Assembly (NCBI RefSeq): GCF_900095795.1 | Contig: NZ_LT608328.1 | Span: 186,001-250,000 of the forward strand | From: Petrimonas mucosa | GTDB taxonomy: Bacteria > Bacteroidota > Bacteroidia > Bacteroidales > Dysgonomonadaceae | Length of the DNA: 64,000 bases | Reading direction: 5' to 3' | Part shown: positions 18,099 to 27,060 of the stretch, in pieces | Layout of the letters: every line of letters begins with the position of its first letter | How positions within the stretch are numbered: the first letter of the stretch is position 1 | Program-made: the position numbers and the translations under genes | Notes under the pieces: generated by a model | Seen by the model: only the letters and a program-made list of their open reading frames with translations | Database searches by the model: none | What the model was told of the DNA's origin: nothing

Positions 18099-19178
18099 AT
18101 GGACACTACTCCACGAATCCTGGTAATCAATCCAGGTTCAACATCAACAAAAATTGCCGTTTATAAAAACGGAGATGTAGTTTTTTTAAAGACTATCCGC
18201 CACTCAGTCGAGGAATTAAGCCAGTTTAAAAGAATAAGCGATCAGTATGAATTTCGCAAGAATATCATCTACAATGAATTAAAGAACGCCGAAATCAGGT
18301 TGGATCTTATCCGGATCGTCGTCGGACGCGGAGGAATAGTGAAACCCATCGCGTCGGGCGTTTACAGGGTAAACGAAACCATGAAGAGAGACCTTATCGA
18401 GGCAAAAAGAGGAGAACACGCCAGCAACCTGGGGGCACTCATTGCCGACGACATTGCCAGGCAACTCCCGTCGGCAGAGGCATTTATTGCCGATCCCGTG
18501 GTTGTTGACGAACTGGAACCCATTGCCCGGTATTCCGGACATCCCCTTTTCGAAAGAGTATCCCTTTTCCATGCGCTCAATCAGAAAGCGATCGCACGTG
18601 CCCATGCCAAATCCCTGATGCGCAGATATGAGGACATGGATCTTATCGTGGCCCACCTGGGCGGCGGAATATCGGTGGGGGTACACCACAAGGGCCGGGT
18701 CATCGACGTAAACCAGGCGCTTGACGGCGACGGCCCCATCTCACCCGAACGGTCAGGAACATTGCCTGTGGGCGAACTGCTCAAGATGGCTTTTAGCGGT
18801 AAATACACCTACGAGGAGATGAAATCGATGGTGGTAGGTAAAGGGGGACTATACGCCTATACCGGATTGAACGATGCCTACGAAGTGGAAAAGGCGGCCC
18901 AGGCAGGCGACAAGAGGTGTTACGAAGTGATGGAGGCGATGGCCTATCAGATAGCCAAGGAGATCGGAGCCTTCTCTACCGTCCTGAAGGGGGATGTGGA
19001 TGCGATCCTGCTCACCGGCGGAATGGCCAACAGCAAGTGGTTCTGCAACCTGATCATCGAGCGGATCCATAAGATTGCACCGGTATATGTATATCCGGGC
19101 GAGGATGAGATGAAGGCCCTGGCTGAAAACGGAGCCTTGATCCTCAATGGAGAGATAGAACCCAAAGAGTACGTGTAA
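18099..19178 (+). CDS. buk: Butyrate kinase
   Basis: Makes ATP and butyrate (or isobutyrate/isovalerate) from the acyl-phosphate. 359 residues, normal for the acetokinase family. Marks: VINPGSTSTKIAVYKNG at the start, RGGIVKPIASGVYRVN, DLIVAHLGGGISVGVHHKG, DGPISPERSGTLPVGELL, and AILLTGGMANSKW. It is 11 bp after ptb and 7 bp before the ATP-grasp-like gene, so all three are probably one transcript. Substrate range within short acyl chains cannot be read from the sequence. Confidence 0.94.
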   Translation: MDTTPRILVINPGSTSTKIAVYKNGDVVFLKTIRHSVEELSQFKRISDQYEFRKNIIYNELKNAEIRLDLIRIVVGRGGIVKPIASGVYRVNETMKRDLIEAKRGEHASNLGALIADDIARQLPSAEAFIADPVVVDELEPIARYSGHPLFERVSLFHALNQKAIARAHAKSLMRRYEDMDLIVAHLGGGISVGVHHKGRVIDVNQALDGDGPISPERSGTLPVGELLKMAFSGKYTYEEMKSMVVGKGGLYAYTGLNDAYEVEKAAQAGDKRCYEVMEAMAYQIAKEIGAFSTVLKGDVDAILLTGGMANSKWFCNLIIERIHKIAPVYVYPGEDEMKALAENGALILNGEIEPKEYV

Positions 19179-19185
19179 CGGGGCT

Positions 19186-20388
19186 ATGTATCTCTTCAAC
19201 CCCGAGAATGACCTGGCACTGGCCAACTTCAGCGCCAACTACACTCCTCCGGCTTCAGCAGTGAAGATTGCCGCGGATCTGGCACTGTTGCCGGTATGGT
19301 ATGCCCCTGCCGGGGCAAAGGTGATTGCCTCAACGGTTCAAGACGGGCCTTACCTCTCCTGGCTGCAAGAAAAATTCATCCTCCGGAATAGACTCGTTTC
19401 ACTCTTCGACATACCCCTCTTCCCGGAAGAAGAGATTATCCCGTGGGGATGGAACCCGGCATTGAGAAAGAAACTGCTGGATGCCGGAGTATCCAAAGAG
19501 AAGCTCCCCACCATGGAGGCGTTGGCACAGCTTCGCAGCGACTCAGGCAGGCAGAACGCCATACATATCCTGAACGAACTCAAGGCAGAGAATAACGGGT
19601 TTTGCGGAGAATCCTATTTTTTCTCCGCTGTTGACGATCTGTTGCATTTTTTACATTCGCGACACGGAGATCACGTATTGAAAATGCCCAATTCAGGTAG
19701 CGGTAAGGGATTGAGCTGGGTCAAAGGGAAAATAACCGACAAACAAACCGATTGGTGCCGGCGGGTAATCCACGAACAGGGAGGCCTTGTTGCGGAGCCT
19801 GTTCTGATCAAGATCGAGGATTTTGCCATGGAATTCAACCTTGCCGACAATAAAGCTGAATTTATCGGGTACTCCCTGTTCCAATCCACCTCTTCGGGAG
19901 CCTACAGGGGCAACTTCCTGATGCCACAAACCGATATGGAAGAGAGGTTGAGTGAATACACCGGCCCGGAGCTACTGCGGCAACTCCGGAAATCGCTTGC
20001 CGAAAAACTTTCCCGCCAATTTCCAACCTATTCCGGCTATTTGGGAGTGGACATGATGGTTTGCAAAACCGATACGGGTTATCGGGTCCAACCTTGTGTC
20101 GAGATTAACCTTCGAATGAATATGGGGATTGTCGCCCACATTTTCTACAACCGTTTTGTAAAAACCGGATCTACCGGAAAATTCACGGTCGATTTTTTTA
20201 AAAAAACAGGCGAAGCATTAACTTTCCAACAGAGAATGTCGACGGATTTTCCCCTCATCATTGAAAACGGGAGAATTGTTTCGGGATTTTTATCTTTAAC
20301 ACCGGTTTCCGAACAAACACAATATCTGGCTTATGTATTTGCTACCTCCCCATCTCTTCCGCAAAATACCGGTAAAACAGCGGAATAG
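19186..20388 (+). CDS. ATP-grasp-like protein of unknown substrate
   Basis: 400 residues, no signal peptide or membrane segments. Opens MYLFNPENDLALANFSANY. ATP-grasp-like marks: a glycine loop LKMPNSGSGKGLSWVKG near residue 165, the acidic strand GLVAEPVLIKIEDFAMEFN, and a metal-binding-type strand VQPCVEINLRMNMG, compare the E-I-N-x-R end of the ATP-grasp core. ATP-grasp enzymes join a carboxylate to an amine, thiol or similar group. It lies 7 bp after buk, which suggests co-transcription with acyl-phosphate metabolism, but no substrate can be named. Its last 47 bp overlap the convergent dipeptidase gene. The fold assignment rests on motifs only. Confidence 0.65.
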   Translation: MYLFNPENDLALANFSANYTPPASAVKIAADLALLPVWYAPAGAKVIASTVQDGPYLSWLQEKFILRNRLVSLFDIPLFPEEEIIPWGWNPALRKKLLDAGVSKEKLPTMEALAQLRSDSGRQNAIHILNELKAENNGFCGESYFFSAVDDLLHFLHSRHGDHVLKMPNSGSGKGLSWVKGKITDKQTDWCRRVIHEQGGLVAEPVLIKIEDFAMEFNLADNKAEFIGYSLFQSTSSGAYRGNFLMPQTDMEERLSEYTGPELLRQLRKSLAEKLSRQFPTYSGYLGVDMMVCKTDTGYRVQPCVEINLRMNMGIVAHIFYNRFVKTGSTGKFTVDFFKKTGEALTFQQRMSTDFPLIIENGRIVSGFLSLTPVSEQTQYLAYVFATSPSLPQNTGKTAE

Positions 20389-21715
20389 TACGAATGCCGT
20401 TGTAAAACTGTTCCAACGGGTAATTCTCATTGGGCGAATGAATGGCATCAGATCCTAACCCAAAGCCCATCAGGACCGACTTAACACCGAGAATTTCTTC
20501 AAAAGTGGCGATAATCGGAATACTTCCTCCCGAACGGACGGGAACCGGAGTTTTTCCGTATACCTCCGTGTAGGCTTTTTCGGCGGCCTTGTATGCCGGC
20601 AAATCAATCGGGCAGACATACGACGGCCCTCCGTGCAGGTATTCCACTTTCACCTTTACCGATTTCGGAGCAATGCTTTCAAAGAATTTCACAAACAGTT
20701 GGGCTATTTTGTTGTGGTCCTGGTTGGGCACCAGCCGGGTACTGATCTTGGCGTATGCTTTTGAAGGGAGAACCGTCTTTGCACCTTCGCCCGTATAACC
20801 TCCCCATATGCCGCAAACATCAAACGTGGGCCGTATGCCGGTACGTTCATTGGTGCTGTATCCCTTCTCGCCTGCAACCTCCTTCACGCCGAGCGATCTC
20901 TTGTACTCATCCAATGAGAAGGGGGCCTTTGCCATCATCGTCCGCTCCTTGCGGGAGACCTCCACCACATCGTCGTAAAAGCCGGGAATCAGTATCCGCC
21001 CATCATCGTCGGTGGTCTGGGCAATCATTTTGGCCAGCACGTTGATCGGGTTGGCCACGGCACCACCAAAAAGTCCCGAATGCAGATCTTTGTCCGGGCC
21101 GGTAACTTCCACCTGCCAGTATGCCAACCCGCGCAACCCGGTGGTAATGGAAGGAACATCCGGGGCTATCATTGAGGTATCTGAGACCAGAATAACATCG
21201 GCCTGCAGCATTTTTTTGTGTTTTTTGCAAAACTTGGGCAAACTGGGCGACCCAACCTCTTCTTCTCCCTCAATCAGGAATTTCACATTACAATTCAGTT
21301 TCCCCGACTTCACGAGGTATTCAAACGCTTTGGCGTGCATAAATCCCTGGCCTTTATCGTCATCGGCGCCACGCGCCCAGATCTTCCCCTCTTTCACCAC
21401 CGGTTCAAAGGGGTCGGTTTTCCATAAGCCGACCGGATCAACCGGCATAACGTCCATATGAGCGTAAACCATTACGGTGGGTGCCTTGGGGTCGATTATC
21501 TTCTCGCCATATGTCACCGGATTTCCATCGGTTTCATATACCTCCGCCTTATCGGCACCGGCAGCGAGCAGGATTTCTTTCCATTTTTCGGCGGCGCGGT
21601 ACATGTCCGCTTTGTGCTCCGGCAGTGATGAAATGGATGGAATTCGGATCAGTTCAAACAGCTCGTCAAGGAAACGCTTTTCGTGGATTTTTACATACTT
21701 GTCGATTTCTTTCAT
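20342..21715 (-). CDS. M20-family dipeptidase
   Basis: Cytosolic zinc dipeptidase/carboxypeptidase, 457 residues. M20 marks: VMVYAHMDVMPVD (His ligand, Asp), WARGADDDKGQ (bridging Asp), IEGEEEVGSPSL (catalytic and metal Glu), VSDTSMIAPDVPSI, the dimerisation lid with DLHSGLFGGAVANPI, and the late His ligand in GSDAIHSPNENY. The frame extends to a GTG at 21748, but the promoter-like box at 21748-21755 covers that codon, and MKEIDKYVKIHEKRF at 21715 is the normal family start. It runs against the ptb-buk operon with a 47-bp tail overlap. Confidence 0.92.
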   Translation of the reverse strand: MKEIDKYVKIHEKRFLDELFELIRIPSISSLPEHKADMYRAAEKWKEILLAAGADKAEVYETDGNPVTYGEKIIDPKAPTVMVYAHMDVMPVDPVGLWKTDPFEPVVKEGKIWARGADDDKGQGFMHAKAFEYLVKSGKLNCNVKFLIEGEEEVGSPSLPKFCKKHKKMLQADVILVSDTSMIAPDVPSITTGLRGLAYWQVEVTGPDKDLHSGLFGGAVANPINVLAKMIAQTTDDDGRILIPGFYDDVVEVSRKERTMMAKAPFSLDEYKRSLGVKEVAGEKGYSTNERTGIRPTFDVCGIWGGYTGEGAKTVLPSKAYAKISTRLVPNQDHNKIAQLFVKFFESIAPKSVKVKVEYLHGGPSYVCPIDLPAYKAAEKAYTEVYGKTPVPVRSGGSIPIIATFEEILGVKSVLMGFGLGSDAIHSPNENYPLEQFYNGIRTIPLFYRYFAEEMGR

Positions 21716-21747
21716 ATCGATTCTGTTTATTGTTAGCATATTTGTCA

Positions 21748-21755
21748 CAAACTTA
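21748..21755 (-). promoter_or_regulatory. -7 box of the dipeptidase gene
   Basis: Minus-strand TAAGTTTG matches TAnnTTTG. It lies 33 bp before the ATG at 21715 and overlaps the alternative GTG at 21748, so it decides the start. Confidence 0.5.
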
Positions 21756-21813
21756 AGGAAAATTGCCGGATTTTCTTCCCGGATACATGAATTAAAAAGA
21801 CTAATCCACTCAT

Positions 21814-22830
21814 TTATTCGGTGAATTGGTTGCCAGGGGTAGTTGCCTTGCTAAACATCCTGTAAACCTTAATATCGTCGCTACTACCTTTAAAGACAAA
21901 AGGGAAAGATTGATTTGTCGTGTAGTTCATATACCCCCATCCGCACCCATTGATAACAGCTTGTTTCAAAGCCCTGGCACCTGATGCGCCTTTTTTGTCA
22001 TCTTCGTTGCAAACAACGGGTTTGCCGTATTTTTTCAATTTACCAATTTTAGATGGATAGTTGTCGATGGGGGTGATGTTGAAATGGATCAGTATAAAGT
22101 CAGCCGCTTCTATCAATGAACCGTGGAGCTCTCCATTACCCAAACCGCTGGTGCTGACTAGCAGTCCGGGGTTGTACTGTTTTGCAAGCCTGATCAATTC
22201 CAACTGTCCTTTTTCACTCATCAGCCAATCACCATCAGGCCAGTTTTTGTATCCACCATGTTGGTATTCGTTAGATATTTCGAGAATAACATTGGAGAAC
22301 CTTTTTTCGGCAATCCATTTCACCGTATTCTTTATGGCATTTTTGATGCTCTCTTTGCCTGAGAGAGCTGAAAAATGAGAGTATTGCCGTTGATAAAAAC
22401 AGGAGAGATTGACTACAACATCTTGTCTCTCGCAGGCCCTTATTATTCTTTCAACTCTCTCAAGATAATTTTTCCGCAGTGTACCATCTGCGTTAAAGGC
22501 GGAATTGATGGCTCCTTCGTAACCCGGGTCCCCTCCTTGGAGTGAGATGGTAAACGCATTTACGCCATAAGCAACATATTCAGGAATCAGGGAAATAAAT
22601 GCATCGGCATTGGTCTCCGGATCAAACTTCTCCTCCATTTCCAATGCTTGCCGGCTGCGATCTTCAAAAACCGCATTGACCATTCGCACATTCATTAACA
22701 ATCCTTCAGCAGCAGCTCCCCTGTTGATCACAACCCCATCATAATACCACTTATCTCCCCGAATAAAGATTCCTCTCATCTGTTTTCCGTTTTTCATGAC
22801 GGTACAGCCAGAGCACATGTAAAGCATCAC
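21814..22830 (-). pseudogene. Clan-A glycoside hydrolase, start region cut off by IS982
   Basis: The remaining frame (338 residues from a GTG at 22830) encodes a lipoprotein-type TIM-barrel glycosidase: signal end LYMCSGCTVMKNG, then GDKWYYDGVVINRG, acid/base Glu in VILEISNEYQHGG, nucleophile-like Glu in KPVVCNEDDKKG, and a final WGYMNYTTNQSFPF. Spacing of the two Glu fits clan GH-A (GH5-like); the substrate is unknown. The IS982 copy at 22852-23885 has separated the first codons: joining the flanks at the TTGTA duplication restores ATG at 23911 and MRKEIVFYKLIFYIVMLYMC, a complete signal peptide. Without the IS the protein would have about 350 residues. An internal GTG start could still give a poorly exported product. 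Confidence 0.75.
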
Positions 22831-22851
22831 GATATAAAAAATAAGCTTGTA

Positions 22852-23885
22852 ACGTGAGTTCGGGATAAGAAAATCATAAAAAAAGTTGTGATATAGGGAG
22901 ATTATTTGTATATTTATAGCTGTTAATCAAACAAATAACAAACATCAACCCTATGATCACAACAGACAAAGTTATTGAAATATTTTGTATTGCCGACGAT
23001 TTTTGTGCAGAATATGAGAATGAAATCCGGAATCACCAACTTCAAGCAGGTGACATAACGAAAAGGAGAAACAGGAAAACGCAAATGTCCCAGAGCGAGA
23101 TTATTGCCGTGATGGTCTGCTTCCACTGTGGAACCTTTCATAATTTCAAGAATTATTACCTGTTTTATATTTGCAAGCACATGAAGAGCTATTTTCCAAA
23201 TGCCGTTTCCTACAACCGTTTTGTCGAGTTGCAACCCAGGGTGATTGTACCTTTCATGCTGTTGCTCAAACTCTTTGGATTTGGTGAATGCACAGGCATT
23301 ACATATGTGGATAGCACTCCAATCAAAGTATGTCATAACAAGCGTATCCACTCGAATAAAGTATTCAGGGATTTGGCACAAAGAGGGAAAAGTACGATGG
23401 GCTGGTTTTTTGGATTCAAGCTTCATCTGGTCTGTAATGAAAAGGGTGAATTGCTGAATTTCTCTCTCACAAAAGGCAATGTCGACGATAGAAACCCTGA
23501 CGTAATCAATGTTCTTACCAAAGATCTTTTCGGTAAACTATATGCAGACAAGGGTTACATCAGCACAAAGCTCTTCGAGATGCTGTTTGACCAGGGAGTT
23601 CATTTAGTGACCGGTATACGCTCAAATATGAAAAATTCCCTGATGTCATTCCGCGACAAGATTCTCTTACGCAAAAGATCTGTAATTGAGTCCATCAATG
23701 ATGAACTGAAGAATATCTGCCAGATAGAACATTCAAGGCATCGTTCCACACATAATTTCATCATGAACATAATTGCTGCATTGGTGGCATATTGTTTCTT
23801 TCCCAAAAAGCCTTCAATCAAATTTGAAGTGGAAAAGTCAAGTCAATTAACCATTTGGGGATAATATGTTATCCCGAACTCACGT
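22852..23885 (+). mobile_element. IS982-family element, complete, with 5-bp target duplication
   Basis: 1034 bp bounded by perfect 17-bp inverted repeats (ACGTGAGTTCGGGATAA at 22852-22868; complement at 23869-23885). TTGTA stands directly outside both ends (22847-22851 and 23886-23890). It carries one intact transposase gene. The insertion lies about 8 codons inside a glycosidase gene. Confidence 0.92.
22953..23864 (+). CDS. IS982-family transposase
   Basis: 303 residues, whole length for IS982. DDE catalytic residues fit ITYVDSTPIKVCHNKR (Asp), KLYADKGYISTKLF (Asp) and RSVIESINDELKNICQIEH (Glu). The segment AQRGKSTMGWFFGFKLHLV is typical of the family. It moves the surrounding 1034-bp element. 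The ATG at 22953 is preceded by an AT-rich leader inside the IS. The frame is undamaged, so the element may be active. Confidence 0.92.
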   Translation: MITTDKVIEIFCIADDFCAEYENEIRNHQLQAGDITKRRNRKTQMSQSEIIAVMVCFHCGTFHNFKNYYLFYICKHMKSYFPNAVSYNRFVELQPRVIVPFMLLLKLFGFGECTGITYVDSTPIKVCHNKRIHSNKVFRDLAQRGKSTMGWFFGFKLHLVCNEKGELLNFSLTKGNVDDRNPDVINVLTKDLFGKLYADKGYISTKLFEMLFDQGVHLVTGIRSNMKNSLMSFRDKILLRKRSVIESINDELKNICQIEHSRHRSTHNFIMNIIAALVAYCFFPKKPSIKFEVEKSSQLTIWG

Positions 23886-23939
23886 TTGTAAAATACTATC
23901 TCCTTACGCATATGGCCAAAATTAGGAATAAAATTCAGT

Positions 23940-25205
23940 TCATATACAGCTCTTAATAATCAGTTCCAATGTTTTAATGTAGACATCACCCCTATTGTTG
24001 TCGTCAGAGGGGAGAGATTGAAGTGGCTCGAATAACATTTCGGGTTCGGAAAGACCGGTATCGTTACTGCCATACTGACCATCTCTGCCCCCCATCTTCC
24101 AGACAATTAACTCCAGCGAAGGAACTACATAGAAACAGTGGCCGCCAGATCCAGTTTTCCAGTAGGCATCCCTGGGCAACTCAGGAATTGAACCGTTGCT
24201 ATTAATGTTGAACTGTAGGCTGTAAGTGAAGTGTGGGTTATAGGGAGAAGCCTTGGTCGCTTTTCGGACATATTCTTTTGGCACAATCTGTTCTCCCTTC
24301 CAATTCCCTTCGTTTAACAAGAGATAACAAAAGCGTAACATATCTGTACTTCTCAAAGCAATACCGCCCCCTCCCGGAGTGTGTGCAACCTGTCTGGCAT
24401 ATTTATATCCGAAACCCCATCGTCCCCAGCCCAATGGTGTTGCCAGGTGTGTATCAATATAATCTTCCAGCTCGTTGCCTGTAATATGCCGAAGCATGAT
24501 GGATGCAATATGAATGGATGCGGTGGCATAGGAATACCCCTCTCCGGGATTGCACCAGAGAGATTGGGTGCTGAATGGGACTTTACCCATTCTTCCCGTT
24601 TCAATTCCCAGGGCATAAGTATCTACCAGGGCATACCATCCATCGGGGCCGACAGGATCAATTTCTCGGGCTATACCGTTTACAAATACCGGATTATTCC
24701 CTCTGATGCCTGCAGTAAAGCTTAAGAGCTGCCCCAGCTGTATATCAGCCATCCGGCTGTCGGGTAAGGGAAATGCATTGAATGGAAGATAATCGGGAGT
24801 GAAAATTTTTTGATTCAGGCCTTTTGGAAAAAGATCAGGTCGCTCATCCATTAATATTCCTACAGCAATACTGGTAAATGATTTTCCACAAGAACCCAAA
24901 TTGGGTGTGGCTTCGCGTTGTCCCTTACCAAAATATTTCTCATAGACCAGGTATCCGTTTTTGACCACCAACAACCCGCCGTTATCAGTAGTAGTACGTA
25001 CAAAGTCGAAAGCGCTATTTAATTTAAACGGGTCTATACCCGCAACTTTTTTAATCTCCTCAGGACCGGTCAAGGTTCTCCACCCCCTCAGCGAATCAGG
25101 CAAAGGAAAATAGGTTTTGGTTTCATTCAATATAAATGTCTTATTATCACACTTTTTAAATGTGACACTCACCAGTAAAATAAATATTGCGATCAGCACT
25201 TTCAT
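23940..25205 (-). CDS. Serine hydrolase, class C beta-lactamase fold
   Basis: 421 residues. N-terminal hydrophobic segment (MKVLIAIFILLVSVTF) followed by KKCDNK, so export and perhaps lipid anchoring. The beta-lactamase/PBP-type catalytic SxxK is SCGKSFTS near residue 107, a Tyr-x-(Ser/Asn)-like element is YSYATASI, and the third motif region is KTGSGGHCFYV. Members of this family (PF00144) include esterases, peptidases and carboxylesterases of glycan loci; no antibiotic role is implied. It lies downstream of a disrupted glycosidase and next to another glycosidase gene, which hints at deacylation of a carbohydrate (inference). Its leader contains the duplicated segment at 25276-25400. Confidence 0.82.
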   Translation of the reverse strand: MKVLIAIFILLVSVTFKKCDNKTFILNETKTYFPLPDSLRGWRTLTGPEEIKKVAGIDPFKLNSAFDFVRTTTDNGGLLVVKNGYLVYEKYFGKGQREATPNLGSCGKSFTSIAVGILMDERPDLFPKGLNQKIFTPDYLPFNAFPLPDSRMADIQLGQLLSFTAGIRGNNPVFVNGIAREIDPVGPDGWYALVDTYALGIETGRMGKVPFSTQSLWCNPGEGYSYATASIHIASIMLRHITGNELEDYIDTHLATPLGWGRWGFGYKYARQVAHTPGGGGIALRSTDMLRFCYLLLNEGNWKGEQIVPKEYVRKATKASPYNPHFTYSLQFNINSNGSIPELPRDAYWKTGSGGHCFYVVPSLELIVWKMGGRDGQYGSNDTGLSEPEMLFEPLQSLPSDDNNRGDVYIKTLELIIKSCI

Positions 25206-25275
25206 CGTTAGGGATAGTATGAATGTATAGGTAATATTCGAGCATGTGTCGGAAGATTTAGGTCTGTATCTGTCT

Positions 25276-25400
25276 CTGAAATGGTTTTTGGAAATTCACC
25301 TCCCGATTATCCGAATCGTAGCCTCACACTGTTTAACCTCCTGCATAATTAATTTAGTTTCAGGGGTTGGGCGTAAAACTACAAAAAAAATTACATCCTG
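25276..25400. repeat. Duplicated segment, copy A
   Basis: About 125 bp here match 28840-28963 in the same orientation (shared stretches include CTGAAATGGTTTTTGGAAAT and GCCTCACACTGTTTAACCTC). On the minus strand both copies keep a short open frame ending ...KLIMQEVKQCEA...R-stop, with mostly conservative changes. It lies 70 bp before the serine hydrolase start. The 315-bp gap between genes holds nothing else I recognise. Confidence 0.7.
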
Positions 25401-25521
25401 AAGCGGATACCATACTTTTTATCTGTCAATAAAATTTTTCTTCCTGTTTTTAATTACAATAACTCACCTTAAAATAAGTTGAGTGTACATGTTTTCTCCA
25501 ACAGCTTAAAAAAACCTCCAG

Positions 25522-26940
25522 TTAAGCACGCTTTAATACCGCCACCCAGGCCTTCTTATCAGGTGTAGTTATGCGTGTTGAATTACCCAGATTGAAAAGC
25601 TGAGGCTCAGTTTGCCACTCCCCTGTGCTTATATCCATCCACCGTATCTCAAAATCAGAGTTCCCTAAATCCACATTCAACCTTACATCTCCTCCATTTG
25701 GGAAAAAGATAACATATGCTTCTCCTGGTTTACAAGCAAGGTAAGCCTCATGCTCAGCCCTGTCCAGTAAAAGACTATTGTCGGCCTCCATTACATAAAA
25801 CTTCACTACTGATTCAATTTTACGCGCAGCACTAATTGAAGTTACTGCAAGTTCATTTAAACCAAGTCCCGAATTCGGACGGTGAAAGCGTGTAGATGCT
25901 GCTCCACCAATTAAATGCATCCACCACCGATGTACAGCATCTTTCGAGTTTCCATATCTCCCGGTATCTGCACCATAGGTCTTTACAATATTTATTGGTC
26001 GTGGCTTTTCCCTAATATAATTCCTAACCCATTGGAAATTTGTCCATACTGCTTCACCCTTCTGATGAGTATTTTGTGAAACTTCACAAAATTGATATTT
26101 CTCCGGATGATCAAATGTTCGTCTATGAATATCGGTACGCATGTCCCAGTTATCCCACATCTCTGTAACACAGATCTTCTTGTTTTTTTTATCTGCCACC
26201 GACTGAATATAATCAGCCCAGAAAGAGGACCAATTTTCGTCTCCCGAAGTCTCATTATCAATACAATACAGCACATGTCTGTGTTTAAGAGTATACGACA
26301 AAACCTTATCTATAAACTTTTTTTGGAAATTAAATACACTTTCATTATCCCTCTGCAAAGGTGATGTGAAGAAAAAAGGCTGTTTATTTGATCCTGCGTG
26401 ATCTGGATAGTTATCACTAAAACCTGACTCCTCTTTACTGTAATTGATATTATTATCAGGATTATATGGATGAGGAGGCCAGTTTTTCTGACTATAATCA
26501 AATCTATCCCACAATTCAATTTGCACTATAATATCTCTTTTTGCTGTTTCTTTAAGAAAAGTTTCAAAGCGTTTCCAATATTCATCATTCCATTCATTCA
26601 AATCATATCGCCCTGATTCCAACTGCTTAAATGGATATAGCTCAAACCCCATATCCTTGCGGTCACTCAGGGTATTACGAACATAATTGGCACCGACCAG
26701 TTTCATTGAATCAAGATGTGGAATCAATATCTCTTCCGGCCATTGAAACAGGTTATCGTCGTTACTTCCACCCAAAAGTATTAAAGGTTCTCCTTTATAT
26801 TCCCAGAATGACGGATTTTTACTCCATGGCTGAATAGGTCTTCTGCTTTTGAAAAGGATTAAACTCTGTCCTTCAACAGTTCCAACAAAGAATATTGAAA
26901 TTATTAAAAATAATACTGTTTTATTTACTTTCATAGTCAA
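25522..26940 (-). CDS. Secreted DUF4038-like TIM-barrel glycoside hydrolase
   Basis: 472 residues with a signal peptide (NKTVLFLIISIFFVGTVEG, cleavage before QSL). Begins RRPIQPWSKNPSFWEYKGEPLILLGGS, the usual opening of DUF4038/apiosidase-like (GH140-type) enzymes. Candidate catalytic residues are the Glu in LYCIDNETSGDENW and a later acidic residue in KICVTEMWDNWD. A small C-terminal beta domain (AHEAYLACKPGEAYVIFFPNG, WMDISTGEWQTE) resembles the collagen-binding-type module often attached to these barrels. It probably acts on plant pectin side chains or a related glycan; this is family inference. ATG at 26934 is an equally good start. The gene is intact, unlike its neighbours. Confidence 0.75.
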   Translation of the reverse strand: MTMKVNKTVLFLIISIFFVGTVEGQSLILFKSRRPIQPWSKNPSFWEYKGEPLILLGGSNDDNLFQWPEEILIPHLDSMKLVGANYVRNTLSDRKDMGFELYPFKQLESGRYDLNEWNDEYWKRFETFLKETAKRDIIVQIELWDRFDYSQKNWPPHPYNPDNNINYSKEESGFSDNYPDHAGSNKQPFFFTSPLQRDNESVFNFQKKFIDKVLSYTLKHRHVLYCIDNETSGDENWSSFWADYIQSVADKKNKKICVTEMWDNWDMRTDIHRRTFDHPEKYQFCEVSQNTHQKGEAVWTNFQWVRNYIREKPRPINIVKTYGADTGRYGNSKDAVHRWWMHLIGGAASTRFHRPNSGLGLNELAVTSISAARKIESVVKFYVMEADNSLLLDRAEHEAYLACKPGEAYVIFFPNGGDVRLNVDLGNSDFEIRWMDISTGEWQTEPQLFNLGNSTRITTPDKKAWVAVLKRA

Positions 26941-27060
26941 TTTTTTTAGTCAATTCGAAAAAAACCATTAATATTTAGCCCACTTTTTAAACACCACTTT
27001 TCACAAATGCGAAAATTTGAGATACTTCAACGATAATTGTAAAAAAAGCATATTAACTTT

